NCBI RefSeq assembly: GCF_025905425.1
Contig: NZ_CP109603.1
Coordinates: 3,798,501-3,862,500, forward strand
Origin: Pseudomonas putida
Lineage (GTDB): Bacteria; Pseudomonadota; Gammaproteobacteria; Pseudomonadales; Pseudomonadaceae
Direction of reading: 5' to 3'
DNA length: 64,000 nt
Part shown: in pieces, positions 45,356-54,941 of the stretch
How the letters are laid out: each line of letters begins with the position of its first letter
Position numbering within the stretch: position 1 is the stretch's first letter
Position numbers and translations under genes: made by a program
Notes under the pieces: model-generated
Databases searched by the model: none
The model's input: the letters and a program-made list of their open reading frames with translations, nothing else
Told to the model about the DNA's origin: nothing

Positions 45356-46402
45356 TCAGGCCCGACGCCTTTGCACATTTTGCAGGGCATATCGCAGGGT
45401 CGCTACCAGGCAGCCCAGGCCAAAACCAACAACCACACCCAGCGCAATAATCAAGTTGCGCCGTGGCTTAATCGGCACATCCGGCTGTTCTATCGTCCCG
45501 TCCAGTTGATAGACACTCACCGTTCGCTTGGTCGCAACGATCCCCTGATAGAACTGCTGTTTCGTTTGCACTTCCCGGAGCTCAGCAATAAAGGGATCTT
45601 CGCTTTTACGCTGTTGCAAATTAGCGATTTCAGCGGCCAACGCCTTGCTGCCACGCATATACGTCAGTTCGCCGTCCATCTTCGACGACAACGCCTTGGA
45701 CACTTCCCCGCTAATCAGCGGTGGGTTTTCCAGGCCAATAGTAGTTGCAATACGCAACGCCTCTTGCAAGCGAATGATCTTGTCTTCACGTTGAAGCTGG
45801 CCGTTTTCACGCAGGTTGTCGACCTCCAACTGCAGCGCGCTGGCGCGGACCTCAGCCTCCTTGGTCGCATCGTGCAACACCTCGACCTTGGCGGCGTCAC
45901 TGGCCTTGTCGACATAGGCGGCAGCCCACTTCGACGCCACGGCCGGGTCACGACCGCGGAAGGCCACGTAGGCCCGCGCCGGCTCACCCGCCAATTGCAC
46001 GACGTCAAAGGCGCTGTTGAACGCTGCATACAATGCGCCTTGTGTACCCTGCCCCGCAGGCAGGGAAGGCAAGTAAACTTCTTTGAAGAACTGACGGCGC
46101 AGGGTCTCACCGTTCAAATGTTCGATGAAGGTATCAAAGACCTTCCGGGACGTGAAAGGCTCCAGCCCGGTCTGCCGGGTACGCCCATAGTTCAGGTCGG
46201 CAATATCACTGGATGACGGTGCCGCCAGAAAAAGTTTGGCCTCATAAACCGGCTTGGCCAACAGTGCATAAGCCACGGCAACCGCGGTGACAGCAATCGT
46301 CACTAGAAAGATGAGAAACTTTTGCCGCCACACCCCCTCCAGAAACTCCAACAGGTCAACTTCATCACTATTACTACTGTGGCGCTCAAGGTCATTGCGC
46401 AT
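45356..46402 (-). CDS. wzz: O-antigen chain-length determinant
   Basis: A 348-residue polysaccharide co-polymerase. One transmembrane helix lies near the N-terminus (FLIFLVTIAVTAVAVAYALL, about residues 32-51) and a second near the C-terminus, after IKPRRNLIIALGVVVGFGLG; the periplasmic part between them is largely helical. It sets the modal length of Wzy-made O-antigen. The ATG at 46402 (MRNDLERH) has GGAAAG upstream; the frame open to 46486 lacks Wzz-like sequence. It is the first gene of the minus-strand operon, 129 bases before the RmlC-FdtA gene. Confidence 0.92.
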   Translation of the reverse strand: MRNDLERHSSNSDEVDLLEFLEGVWRQKFLIFLVTIAVTAVAVAYALLAKPVYEAKLFLAAPSSSDIADLNYGRTRQTGLEPFTSRKVFDTFIEHLNGETLRRQFFKEVYLPSLPAGQGTQGALYAAFNSAFDVVQLAGEPARAYVAFRGRDPAVASKWAAAYVDKASDAAKVEVLHDATKEAEVRASALQLEVDNLRENGQLQREDKIIRLQEALRIATTIGLENPPLISGEVSKALSSKMDGELTYMRGSKALAAEIANLQQRKSEDPFIAELREVQTKQQFYQGIVATKRTVSVYQLDGTIEQPDVPIKPRRNLIIALGVVVGFGLGCLVATLRYALQNVQRRRA

Positions 46403-46623
46403 TTCTTGTGTCTTTCCTTGGGTCTGACTGTGCACACGGTTTCTGGCATACCAAAACAACACGAGCCACTGCATGGAGGCTGGCAAGACGCGCGCTCTCT
46501 CAGTGTAGCGGCATTATGCCAACATATAGCCCATCCAGCATCAGGGTTAGTCGCAGTAGATAAACCCCACCCGCAATAGTTCCCGCCTTGCGTCGGCCAG
46601 CACACCGCTGTCAGACCAAGGGT
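46403..46623. other. Promoter region ahead of wzz
   Basis: This 221-base gap lies between wzz and the MBL-fold gene and presumably carries the promoter of the minus-strand O-antigen operon. I found no convincing -35/-10 pair at good spacing and no ops/JUMPstart element. Confidence 0.4.
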
Positions 46624-48054
46624 TCAGGGTATGGTAACCGCCAGGCTCACACCCACCCGCTCAGCCTCCTGACGCAAAGCCCTTTGCAGCGCCTTTTTCG
46701 CGCCTTTTTCGCCATGCACCAACACCACGCTGGCGGGCTTCACCTGACCACCCAGGGCGAACCTCACCAAGCCTTTCTGGTCGGCGTGCGCCGAATAACC
46801 CGGCAAGGTCATGACCTTTGCCCGCAGTTCGTGCATCTGCCCATCCAGGTCGATCTGCACGCCCCCTTCTGCCCCCTCGCTCGCCTGTATCAACGCCCCC
46901 GGTGTGCCTTTGCCCTGATAGCCGACGAACATCACCTCGTGCCGGGGATCACCCAGCATGGCCTTGAAGTAATTGACGATGCGCCCACCCGAGCACATGC
47001 CGTTGCCGGCAATGACTATCGCCGGGCGCCCAGTGCTCTTGAGGTAATTAACCACTTGCTGATGCCTGGCATGGGTGTCCACGCTGATCAGCTGCGTGAA
47101 ACCAAGCGGGTCGCGGCCTTCGTCCAAACGAGCTCTGGCTTCCTCATTCCAGTAATCATGCAACTGCGAGTAAATCGAAGTGATGCGCTGGGCCAAAGGA
47201 GAGTCAAGAATGATGGGCAGTTGTGACCAGTCGAGTGAATCCTCACCAGTAGCACCATCCGAACCTCTGAGCAGGGACTTATGGTGAAGGATGTCTTCAA
47301 GCTCGTATAACAACTCCTGGGTTCTGCCCAAACTGAATGCCGGGATAAGAATCGCTCCCTTGTCAGCCAGGGCGCGATCGATGGCTGCTTCGAGCCTCTG
47401 CCTGCGGTCGCCAAGACAGGGGTGCAGGCGATCGCCATAAGTGCTTTCGAGCACCAGCACATCTGCTCGCTCTGGGGGCTGCAGCGGGCGCAGCAAGGGA
47501 TTGGCAGATGGACCAAGGTCGCCCGAGAACACGTAACGCGTACTACCCTGCTCATTTTCCACATGGCATTCCGCATAGGCAGACCCCAGCAGATGGCCAG
47601 CCCGCTGCAAGCGGATACGGCAAGTGAGCCCGGTAGGGTCTACAAGGTCATGCCAATGCTCGAACGGCACCGGTACGATCAGCTCATCGAGAAGGGCGAG
47701 ATAATGCGCCACATGCACCGGCTCACGGCTGACACTCAAGCGGAAGGCATCCTCCAGTACTACCGGAAGAAGCTTGGCAGATGGCTCACTGCAGAGGATG
47801 GGGCCGCGGTAACCGGCGGCCAGAAGTGCCGGGATGCGGCCAACGTGGTCGAGATGCACGTGTGTGACGATCAGCGCCTGAATGCCACTCACCTCGAAAC
47901 CCAGCGGTGCGGCCCCAGCATCCGATGGCGCATCGACCCCTTGCTCCAGACCACAATCGATCAGCAGGCTGGTAGCGTGACCCAGATGAAGCTGGTGACA
48001 GGACCCGGTTACGCCTCGGGTCCCACCGTGGTGGGAAAGGACGGGATATTCCAT
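46624..48054 (-). CDS. MBL-fold / beta-CASP metallohydrolase with RNA-specificity domain
   Basis: A 476-residue metallo-beta-lactamase-fold protein of the beta-CASP group, which includes RNases and CPSF-like nucleases. The metal motif HVHLDHVGR, VFSGDLGPS and ESTYGDRLH are present, followed by a beta-CASP insertion (IPAFSLGRTQELLYEL, VIAGNGMCSGGRIVNYF) and the C-terminal RMMBL motif LPGYSAHADQKGL. It probably acts in RNA processing in the cytoplasm. The ATG at 48054 was preferred over a GTG at 48063. Confidence 0.88.
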   Translation of the reverse strand: MEYPVLSHHGGTRGVTGSCHQLHLGHATSLLIDCGLEQGVDAPSDAGAAPLGFEVSGIQALIVTHVHLDHVGRIPALLAAGYRGPILCSEPSAKLLPVVLEDAFRLSVSREPVHVAHYLALLDELIVPVPFEHWHDLVDPTGLTCRIRLQRAGHLLGSAYAECHVENEQGSTRYVFSGDLGPSANPLLRPLQPPERADVLVLESTYGDRLHPCLGDRRQRLEAAIDRALADKGAILIPAFSLGRTQELLYELEDILHHKSLLRGSDGATGEDSLDWSQLPIILDSPLAQRITSIYSQLHDYWNEEARARLDEGRDPLGFTQLISVDTHARHQQVVNYLKSTGRPAIVIAGNGMCSGGRIVNYFKAMLGDPRHEVMFVGYQGKGTPGALIQASEGAEGGVQIDLDGQMHELRAKVMTLPGYSAHADQKGLVRFALGGQVKPASVVLVHGEKGAKKALQRALRQEAERVGVSLAVTIP

Positions 48055-48157
48055 GCTGCGCACGCTCGCCTGGGCCGAAAATGAAGTGCGCTATTACTCC
48101 ATGACGACCGACGCAGGCATAGGTGACGCTTTCCCATGTAACTGTAGGAATTATCCC

Positions 48158-48421
48158 TTAATTGCCGTTCAGTGCTGCCTGACGAGCAGAAGCCCTGATC
48201 TTGCGCTTGCTGCGCTGCACGCCGTAGGCCCCCAGCAAAGGCCCAACTGCCAAACCAATGACCAGTGCCGCCAGCACCAGCACCGCAACCGGCAAGGCCG
48301 GTGCCGACCAGCCAAACAGGACCAGCGAGACAGTCTGCTGATTTTCCAGCACGAAGAACAACACCACAGCCGCCAACAGCAGCACGAACAACGCCGCCAG
48401 GGCGCGCTTGAGGTTACGCAT
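48158..48421 (-). CDS. LapA-domain (DUF1049) inner-membrane protein
   Basis: An 87-residue protein with two transmembrane helices (LAALFVLLLAAVVLFFVL and a second from about residue 40 with VAVLVLAALVIGLAVGPLLG) and a basic C-terminus. This is the layout of the LapA (YciS) family linked to LPS assembly with LapB. It follows ihfB by 18 bases, the usual position for this gene. No LapB-like gene is adjacent. Confidence 0.88.
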   Translation of the reverse strand: MRNLKRALAALFVLLLAAVVLFFVLENQQTVSLVLFGWSAPALPVAVLVLAALVIGLAVGPLLGAYGVQRSKRKIRASARQAALNGN

Positions 48422-48439
48422 CAGACTGCTCCTTTATGA

Positions 48440-48736
48440 TCAGGCCTCGGCCTCATCTTCTTCATTGACCCGGTCACGCAGCTCCTTGCCCGGTTTGAAG
48501 TGCGGCACGAATTTGCCCTCGAGACTGACCGACTGGCCGGTTTTCGGGTTGCGGCCGACACGAGGTGCGCGATAGTGCAGCGAGAAGCTGCCAAAACCGC
48601 GAATCTCGATGCGATCGCCCGTGGCCAGGCATTGTGACATCTGCTCAAGCATGGTCTTGATGGCCAGCTCCACGTCCTTGGACGAGAGCAGCCCCTGATG
48701 GGTGACAATACGTTCGATCAGCTCCGACTTCGTCAT
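48440..48736 (-). CDS. ihfB: Integration host factor subunit beta
   Basis: A 98-residue HU/IHF-family DNA-bending protein ([20 protein letters not shown] at the start, then [12 protein letters not shown] and the conserved arm [15 protein letters not shown] with the proline that intercalates into DNA). It pairs with IhfA. In P. aeruginosa ihfB directly follows rpsA and borders the O-antigen locus; here an acyltransferase gene lies between it and rpsA. Confidence 0.96.
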   Translation of the reverse strand: MTKSELIERIVTHQGLLSSKDVELAIKTMLEQMSQCLATGDRIEIRGFGSFSLHYRAPRVGRNPKTGQSVSLEGKFVPHFKPGKELRDRVNEEDEAEA

Positions 48737-48891
48737 ATTTTTCCCTTCGTTATCAAGCAGCTAGATCATTGCTTAACCAGTTTGTAGCACGCCGAGAAGG
48801 ATTTGAACAGGGCGCTTCTTGACTTAATAAAAAAATTCAAGATTGATGTTTTACAAGAATGGTCTAAGCCGCAAGGCCCGTACACGAGCGC

Positions 48892-49935
48892 TCAAGCCAA
48901 TTGCTGCTGGGGCGATACGCGCGAAAAGCGCTTCCTTAGCGCCAGGGCAGGCTTTTCGACCAACTCCCACGACACATACCCTGCCAACCAGGAGGCAGGC
49001 ACTGCAGCCAACATCAACCAATAAGGCCCAGCCCACGGCATCGCCCCAGCCAACAGCTGCTGGATCGGAAATGCATACAGATAAATGCCGTAGGAGTAAT
49101 CCTGCACAAACGAAGGAAGCTTCAACTGTGGGCAGTAGGCGAAGTACAAGGTGGCGTAAATCGTCAGGACGGCGAAGGTGAAAACCTCAAAGCGCCCTCC
49201 CTTGCTCAGCAAGAACACCGCAGCACAGGCAAGCAACAGCCAGCCGGCATGCGGAATCACTGCCCGGCACCCATAAAACGCCGACCCCGCCAGGAAACAC
49301 ACCACCAACTTGAACGGGTAGACCGCAAAGGCCGGGTACAGGGCATGAAGCCCCAGCGCAATCAGCATTACCGGCAGCGCCAACCCCGCCATTGGCCAGC
49401 GGCAAACTCTGGCCAAGACAACCAGCACCCCCAGCACCAAGTACATGCGCATTTCCAGCGGGATGGTCCACAAACTGCCATTGACCGAAACCCCTTGGAA
49501 TCTCGGGGTAAAACTCACCCCAGGCAGCACGAACTGGGCATCCTTGAAAATCAGCAATGGGCTGTAGAAATAGTTGTAAACCTGGCCTTTAGAGAAGTAC
49601 TCGGCAAGCGGCAGCGAGGTAACGAGCGGCCCTAACACAAAGGCCATGAGGAACAGGCACACCAGCAACCCAGGCAAGATCCTCAATGCACGCGCCAGGT
49701 AGAAGTCCCTGACGCCATTTCTTTCGCCGCTGGCAGCAATCAAAAAACCACTAACCATGAAAAACACTTCCACTCCCAGGCTGTGGACTGGAACAGGCAC
49801 ACCTAGCTGCAGCGCCGGGTCTGCACAGCTCAGGCACTCCAGATAAGAGAGCGCGAAGGAGTGCCCCACCACAACCGCCGTTGCCGCAAGCAACCTGATG
49901 ATCAGGAAGTTATTGTCCCGCCCGCGACCTTTCAT
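48892..49935 (-). CDS. Acyltransferase family 3 membrane protein
   Basis: A polytopic acyltransferase-3 protein (347 residues from 49935). DNNFLIIRLLAATAVVVGH holds the first helix and the conserved histidine; a later GSLWTIPLEMRMYLVLGV contains the family's W-T-x-x-x-E motif. About ten helices. It may O-acetylate LPS sugars. Start uncertain: in-frame ATGs lie at 49956, 49950 and 49935; the last leaves the shortest lead before the first helix. It sits between rpsA and ihfB, which are neighbours in P. aeruginosa, so it was probably inserted there. Confidence 0.87.
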   Translation of the reverse strand: MKGRGRDNNFLIIRLLAATAVVVGHSFALSYLECLSCADPALQLGVPVPVHSLGVEVFFMVSGFLIAASGERNGVRDFYLARALRILPGLLVCLFLMAFVLGPLVTSLPLAEYFSKGQVYNYFYSPLLIFKDAQFVLPGVSFTPRFQGVSVNGSLWTIPLEMRMYLVLGVLVVLARVCRWPMAGLALPVMLIALGLHALYPAFAVYPFKLVVCFLAGSAFYGCRAVIPHAGWLLLACAAVFLLSKGGRFEVFTFAVLTIYATLYFAYCPQLKLPSFVQDYSYGIYLYAFPIQQLLAGAMPWAGPYWLMLAAVPASWLAGYVSWELVEKPALALRKRFSRVSPQQQLA

Positions 49936-50008
49936 GACGTCGCCAAACATCAACATCACCACACCCCCGATATGGCCCAAGCCGACTATACCGCCATTCT
50001 TCCGACAC

Positions 50009-50041
50009 AAAAAAAGGGCGACCCGAGGGTCGCCCTTTTTT
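50009..50041 (-). terminator. Rho-independent terminator after rpsA
   Basis: AAAAAGGGCGACC and GGTCGCCCTTTTT form a strong hairpin 17 bases after the rpsA stop, with T-runs on both strands. It should separate rpsA from the acyltransferase gene. Confidence 0.9.
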
Positions 50042-50057
50042 ACCGATCAAACAGAAC

Positions 50058-51734
50058 TCAGTTCTGCTTGGCCATTGCTTCGCGCAGCAGCGCAGCCATG
50101 GTGGTGTCGGCAGCCGCTTCCGGAGCGTTTTTCAGGCTCTGGATGGCTTCGCGCTCTTCAGCGTCGTCTTTCGATTTGATCGACAGGCTGATAACGCGGG
50201 ACTTGCGGTCAACGCTGATGATCTTGGCTTCGATCTCTTCGCCTTCCTTCAGAACGTTACGCGCGTCTTCAACGCGGTCACGGCTGATTTCGGAAGCTTT
50301 CAGAGTAGCTTCGATGTCGTCGGCCAGGGTGACGATGGCGCCTTTGGCGTCAACTTCTTTCACGATGCCCTTGACGATAGCGCCCTTGTCATTGACAGCA
50401 ACGAAGTTGGAGAACGGATCGTCTTCCAGCTGCTTGATGCCCAGGGAGATGCGCTCGCGCTCTGGGTCGACCGACAGGATGACGGTTTCCAGCTCGTCGC
50501 CCTTCTTGAAACGACGTACGGCTTCTTCGCCGGTTTCGTTCCAGGAGATGTCGGACAGGTGAACCAGGCCGTCGATGCCGCCGTCCAGACCAATGAAGAT
50601 ACCGAAGTCGGTGATCGACTTGATGGTACCGGTGATCTTGTCACCCTTGTTGAACTGGCCGGAGAAGTCTTCCCATGGGTTGGACTTGCACTGCTTGATG
50701 CCCAGGGAGATACGACGACGCTCTTCGTCGATGTCCAGAACCATGACTTCCACTTCGTCGCCAACCTGAACGACTTTCGACGGGTGGATGTTCTTGTTGG
50801 TCCAGTCCATTTCGGAAACGTGTACCAGACCTTCAACGCCTTCTTCCAGCTCAGCGAAGCAGCCGTAGTCGGTCAGGTTGGTAACGCGAGCTTGTACGCG
50901 AGTACCTTCTGGGTAGCGGGCAGTGATAGCAACCCACGGATCTTCGCCCATCTGCTTCAGACCCAGCGAAACGCGGTTGCGCTCACGGTCGAACTTCAGA
51001 ACGCGAACGTCGACTTCGTCGCCAACGTTAACGATTTCGGAAGGATGCTTGATGCGCTTCCAGGCCATGTCGGTGATGTGCAGCAGGCCGTCGATACCGC
51101 CCAGGTCCACGAAGGCGCCGTAGTCGGTGAGGTTCTTGACGATACCTTTGACTTGTTGGCCTTCCTGCAGGGTCTCCAGCAGGGCTTCGCGCTCGGCGCT
51201 GTTCTCGGCTTCCAGCACGCTGCGACGGGAAACGACAACGTTGTTGCGCTTCTGGTCCAGCTTGATGACCTTGAATTCCAGCTCTTTGCCTTCCAGGTGG
51301 GTGGTGTCGCGCACAGGGCGGACATCAACCAGGGAGCCCGGCAGGAACGCACGGATGCCGTTAACGTCGACAGTGAAGCCGCCTTTAACCTTACCGTTGA
51401 TAACGCCCTTGACCACTTCTTCGGCGGCGAAAGCTGCTTCCAGAACAATCCAGCACTCGGCGCGCTTGGCTTTTTCACGGGACAGTTTGGTTTCGCCAAA
51501 GCCGTCTTCGACCGCGTCCAGCGCAACGTGAACTTCGTCACCGACCTTGATGGTCAGCTCGCCAGCTTCGTTGTAGAACTGCTCGAGCGGGATGACGCCC
51601 TCGGACTTCAGGCCAGCGTGTACGGTAACCCAGTCGCCGTCGATGTCGACAACGATACCGGTGATGATCGCACCCGGCTGAAGATTGAGGGTTTTCAGGC
51701 TTTCTTCAAAGAGTTCTGCAAAGCTTTCGCTCAT
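50058..51734 (-). CDS. rpsA: 30S ribosomal protein S1
   Basis: A 558-residue protein with six S1 (OB-fold) repeats, recognisable from the recurring pattern [17 protein letters not shown] and the segments between them. It binds mRNA upstream of the ribosome site. The start at 51734 ([13 protein letters not shown], with AGGA upstream) is standard; the frame open to 51788 is the leader. It follows cmk, and a leader hairpin may mediate S1 autoregulation. Confidence 0.97.
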   Translation of the reverse strand: MSESFAELFEESLKTLNLQPGAIITGIVVDIDGDWVTVHAGLKSEGVIPLEQFYNEAGELTIKVGDEVHVALDAVEDGFGETKLSREKAKRAECWIVLEAAFAAEEVVKGVINGKVKGGFTVDVNGIRAFLPGSLVDVRPVRDTTHLEGKELEFKVIKLDQKRNNVVVSRRSVLEAENSAEREALLETLQEGQQVKGIVKNLTDYGAFVDLGGIDGLLHITDMAWKRIKHPSEIVNVGDEVDVRVLKFDRERNRVSLGLKQMGEDPWVAITARYPEGTRVQARVTNLTDYGCFAELEEGVEGLVHVSEMDWTNKNIHPSKVVQVGDEVEVMVLDIDEERRRISLGIKQCKSNPWEDFSGQFNKGDKITGTIKSITDFGIFIGLDGGIDGLVHLSDISWNETGEEAVRRFKKGDELETVILSVDPERERISLGIKQLEDDPFSNFVAVNDKGAIVKGIVKEVDAKGAIVTLADDIEATLKASEISRDRVEDARNVLKEGEEIEAKIISVDRKSRVISLSIKSKDDAEEREAIQSLKNAPEAAADTTMAALLREAMAKQN

Positions 51735-51773
51735 TTTAATTCCTGTAGATTTGGGCGAAACAGACGCCCCTCG

Positions 51774-51793
51774 CCACATTCCAGACAATGTGG
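51774..51793 (-). promoter_or_regulatory. Hairpin in the rpsA mRNA leader
   Basis: CCACATT and AATGTGG pair perfectly around the six-base loop GTCTGG, about 40 bases before the rpsA start. S1 autoregulates rpsA through leader hairpins in E. coli; whether this one does so is an inference. Confidence 0.4.
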
Positions 51794-51861
51794 GTTTCGT
51801 TATGTAAAGGAAAGCCGGCAGGACGTTGACTGGTGCACCTGCCTGCTCTCCTGGCTATCAG

Positions 51862-52545
51862 TTAAAGGTCGCGAAGCGCGATCTCACTCCTGATACGTTC
51901 CAACACCTGCTCGATGGACAACTCGGTAGAGTCCAACTGAATGGCATCAGCCGCTGGTTTCAGCGGGGCCACTGCACGTTGGGTGTCACGCTCATCGCGT
52001 GCACGAATCTCATCCAGCAGACTCGACAGACTAACATCTTCGCCCTTGCCCTTCAACTGCAGGTAACGGCGACGTGCCCGCTCCTCCGCACTGGCGGTGA
52101 GAAACACCTTCAAAGGCGCGTCCGGGAACACCACGGTACCCATGTCGCGACCATCGGCGATCAGGCCCGGCGCTTCGCGGAATGCGCGCTGGCGCATCAG
52201 CAAGGCATCGCGCACGGCAGGCAGCGAAGCCACCATCGAGGCGCCCGCACCGACGGTTTCGGTACGGATGACGTTACTGACGTCCTCGCCTTCGAGGATG
52301 ATTTGTTGCAGCTTACCGGGCTCAGCCGCGATGAACTGCACATCCAGATGGGCGGCAAGCTGCTTGAGCAGCTCTTCGTTGGTCAGGTCGACGCCGTGAT
52401 TGCTGGCATTGAAGGCCAGCAAACGATAAAGCGCGCCGGAATCCAGCAACCGCCAGCCCAGCTCGCGGGCCAGCAGGCCGGCAACCGTGCCTTTACCCGA
52501 GCCGCTTGGCCCGTCGATGGTGATGACTGGCGCCTGGGCACTCAC
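51862..52545 (-). CDS. cmk: Cytidylate kinase
   Basis: A 227-residue nucleoside monophosphate kinase that phosphorylates CMP and dCMP. The P-loop is [15 protein letters not shown] (about residues 12-26), and [14 protein letters not shown] holds the conserved acidic and Arg residues. It overlaps the tyrA/aroA gene by four bases and precedes rpsA, the common gamma-proteobacterial order. Confidence 0.97.
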   Translation of the reverse strand: MSAQAPVITIDGPSGSGKGTVAGLLARELGWRLLDSGALYRLLAFNASNHGVDLTNEELLKQLAAHLDVQFIAAEPGKLQQIILEGEDVSNVIRTETVGAGASMVASLPAVRDALLMRQRAFREAPGLIADGRDMGTVVFPDAPLKVFLTASAEERARRRYLQLKGKGEDVSLSSLLDEIRARDERDTQRAVAPLKPAADAIQLDSTELSIEQVLERIRSEIALRDL

Positions 52546-54782
52546 GACTTGCCCTCTTCAGCCACACGAATGCCGACCTCGGCGCACAGCGCCAGGAAGT
52601 TGGGGAACGAGGTGGCGACGTTGGCGCAGTCATGGATGCGGATCGGCGCACTGGCGCGCAGCGAGGCAACGCTGAACGCCATGGCGATACGGTGATCACC
52701 GTGGCCATGCACCTCACCGCCGCCGATCTGGCCACCGTCGATGATGATGCCATCCGGGGTCGGTTCGCACTTCACGCCCAGGCTGATCAGGCCATCGGCC
52801 ATCACCTGGATGCGGTCGGATTCCTTGACCCGCAACTCCTCAGCCCCGCGCAGCACGGTGCGCCCTTCGGCACAGGCAGCAGCAACGAACAGCACCGGGA
52901 ATTCGTCGATAGCCAGCGGCACCAGGTGCTCAGGGATGTCGATACCCTTGAGCTGGGCGCCGCGCACACGCAGGTCGGCCACAGGTTCGCCGCCGACTTC
53001 ACGCTGGTTCTCCAGGGTGATGTCGCCGCCCATCAGGCGCAGGATGTCAATGACGCCGGTACGGGTCGGGTTGATGCCGACATGCTCAAGCACCAGCTCC
53101 GAGCCTTGGGCGATCGAGGCCGCCACCAGGAAGAACGCCGCCGACGAGATGTCGGCCGGCACTTCGATGCGGGTTGCAGTGAGCTTGCCGCCGGACTGCA
53201 GCGAAGCCACCGGGCCGTTGGACTCGACCGAATAACCAAAGCCGCGCAGCATGCGCTCGGTGTGATCACGGGTCGGCGCAGGCTCGGTGACCGTGGTCTT
53301 GCCTTCGGCATACAGGCCAGCCAGCAGCAGGCAGGATTTGACCTGGGCACTGGCCATCGGCAGCGTGTAGGTGAGCGCCTCGAGCGGATGGCCACCGCGA
53401 ATGGTCAGCGGCGGACGGCCTTCAGGGCCGGTCTCGACCACTGCACCCATTTCGCGCAGCGGGTTGGCCACACGGTTCATCGGGCGCTTGGACAGCGAGG
53501 CGTCACCGGTCATGGTCACGTCGAACGACTGACCGGCCAGCAGGCCGGAGAGCAGGCGCATCGAGGTGCCGGAGTTACCCACGTAGATTGGCCCAGGTGG
53601 CGGCTTGAGGCCGTGCAGGCCGACGCCGTGGATGGTCACGCGACCGTGGTTCGGGCCTTCGATGACCACCCCCATGTCACGGAAAGCCTGCAAGGTCGCC
53701 AGCGCATCCTCACCTTCAAGGAAGCCTTCGACCTCGGTCGTGCCTTCGGCCAGCGAGCCGAGCATGATCGAGCGGTGGGAAATCGACTTGTCGCCCGGTA
53801 CGCGGATTCGCCCGGACAGGCGGCCACCCGGTTGGGCCAGGAAAATCAGATCGTTGGCGTTCATAGCGTCCACATAGGCCCGGCGGGCCAGGATTTTACT
53901 GAAATGCTCGCGGGCAACACGCGCGCGGGTGAACACACCCAGCAGCTGGTGCCCGTCCCCTGCATCGATCGCGTCGCGCAAGGCGTCGAGATCGCTGCGA
54001 TATGTATCTAACGTGCGCAGGACAGCTTCGCGGTTGGCGAGGAAGATGTCGTGCCACATGGTCGGGTCGCTGCCAGCGATTCTCGTGAAATCGCGGAAGC
54101 CTCCCGCAGCGTACCGGAAGATCTCGAGGTTTTCATTGCGCTTGGCCAGCGAATCGACCAGGCCGAAGGCCAGCAGGTGTGGCAGATGGCTGGTGGCGGC
54201 CAGCACTTCGTCGTGCCGCTCGACCGGCATGTGCTCGACATCGGCATCCAATGCACGCCACAGGCGGTCGACCTTGGCCAAGGCGTCCGGGTCGGTTTCC
54301 GGCAGCGGCGTGAGAATGACCTTGTGGCGGCGGAACAGGGTGGCATTGGAGGCCTCTACCCCGCTTTGCTCGGAACCGGCGATCGGGTGACCGGGAACGA
54401 AGCGCGACAGGCGCGCACCAAAGACCTCGCGCGCGGCACGCACCACATTGCCCTTGGCGCTGCCGACGTCAGTGATGACAGCATCACCGAGGTCGAGCTG
54501 GGCCAGGCGTGCAAGGAGTTTTTCCATGGCCAGGATGGGTACGGCCAGCTGGATAACGTCGGCACCGACACAGGCGGCGGCAAGGTCTTCTTCGCAGCGA
54601 TCGACCACACCCAGGGCCACGGCCTGCTTGCGCGAAGGGGCATCCAGATCGACACCGACCACTTCGCGGCACAGGCCGCTTTCGCGCAGGCCCTTGGCAA
54701 AGGAGCCGCCGATCAGGCCCAGGCCTACGACGACGAGGCGACCGATGAGCGGTGCGGGTTTGGTTATTACTGCATCTACCAC
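52542..54782 (-). CDS. tyrA-aroA: Bifunctional prephenate dehydrogenase / 3-phosphoshikimate 1-carboxyvinyltransferase
   Basis: A 746-residue fusion typical of Pseudomonas. Residues 1-305 are the TyrA part ([36 protein letters not shown]), acting in tyrosine synthesis. Residues ~310-746 are EPSP synthase ([36 protein letters not shown]), the sixth shikimate-pathway step. The start is a GTG at 54782. A 159-base gap with a REP pair separates it from pheA, but co-transcription is likely. Confidence 0.95.
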   Translation of the reverse strand: MVDAVITKPAPLIGRLVVVGLGLIGGSFAKGLRESGLCREVVGVDLDAPSRKQAVALGVVDRCEEDLAAACVGADVIQLAVPILAMEKLLARLAQLDLGDAVITDVGSAKGNVVRAAREVFGARLSRFVPGHPIAGSEQSGVEASNATLFRRHKVILTPLPETDPDALAKVDRLWRALDADVEHMPVERHDEVLAATSHLPHLLAFGLVDSLAKRNENLEIFRYAAGGFRDFTRIAGSDPTMWHDIFLANREAVLRTLDTYRSDLDALRDAIDAGDGHQLLGVFTRARVAREHFSKILARRAYVDAMNANDLIFLAQPGGRLSGRIRVPGDKSISHRSIMLGSLAEGTTEVEGFLEGEDALATLQAFRDMGVVIEGPNHGRVTIHGVGLHGLKPPPGPIYVGNSGTSMRLLSGLLAGQSFDVTMTGDASLSKRPMNRVANPLREMGAVVETGPEGRPPLTIRGGHPLEALTYTLPMASAQVKSCLLLAGLYAEGKTTVTEPAPTRDHTERMLRGFGYSVESNGPVASLQSGGKLTATRIEVPADISSAAFFLVAASIAQGSELVLEHVGINPTRTGVIDILRLMGGDITLENQREVGGEPVADLRVRGAQLKGIDIPEHLVPLAIDEFPVLFVAAACAEGRTVLRGAEELRVKESDRIQVMADGLISLGVKCEPTPDGIIIDGGQIGGGEVHGHGDHRIAMAFSVASLRASAPIRIHDCANVATSFPNFLALCAEVGIRVAEEGKS

Positions 54783-54830
54783 TTGTGCGAACCCTGTTCA
54801 GAAATCAAGACAGTCTTTGAGACCGCAAGG

Positions 54831-54927
54831 GCTGCTGCGTACCCCTTCGCGGGGCAAGCCCGCTCCCACAGGTACAACAATGCCCCTGTGGGAGCGGGCT
54901 TGCCCCGCGAAGGGGTGCGCAGCAGCC
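54831..54927. repeat. Inverted REP pair between pheA and tyrA-aroA
   Basis: Two arms of about 42 bases (GCTGCTGCGTACCCCTTCGC and its complement, continuing through the GGGCAAGCCCGCTCCCACAGG core) are almost perfectly complementary across a 12-base loop. Confidence 0.9.
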
Positions 54928-54941
54928 CCAGCGGCCTTCAG

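Noticed and set aside
7312..46623. ABC-type O-antigen exporter genes (wzm/wzt)
   Set aside because: I looked for a Walker A/B ATPase partner for the WbdD-like protein and found none in the window. The membrane protein at 20158 has no ATPase domain.
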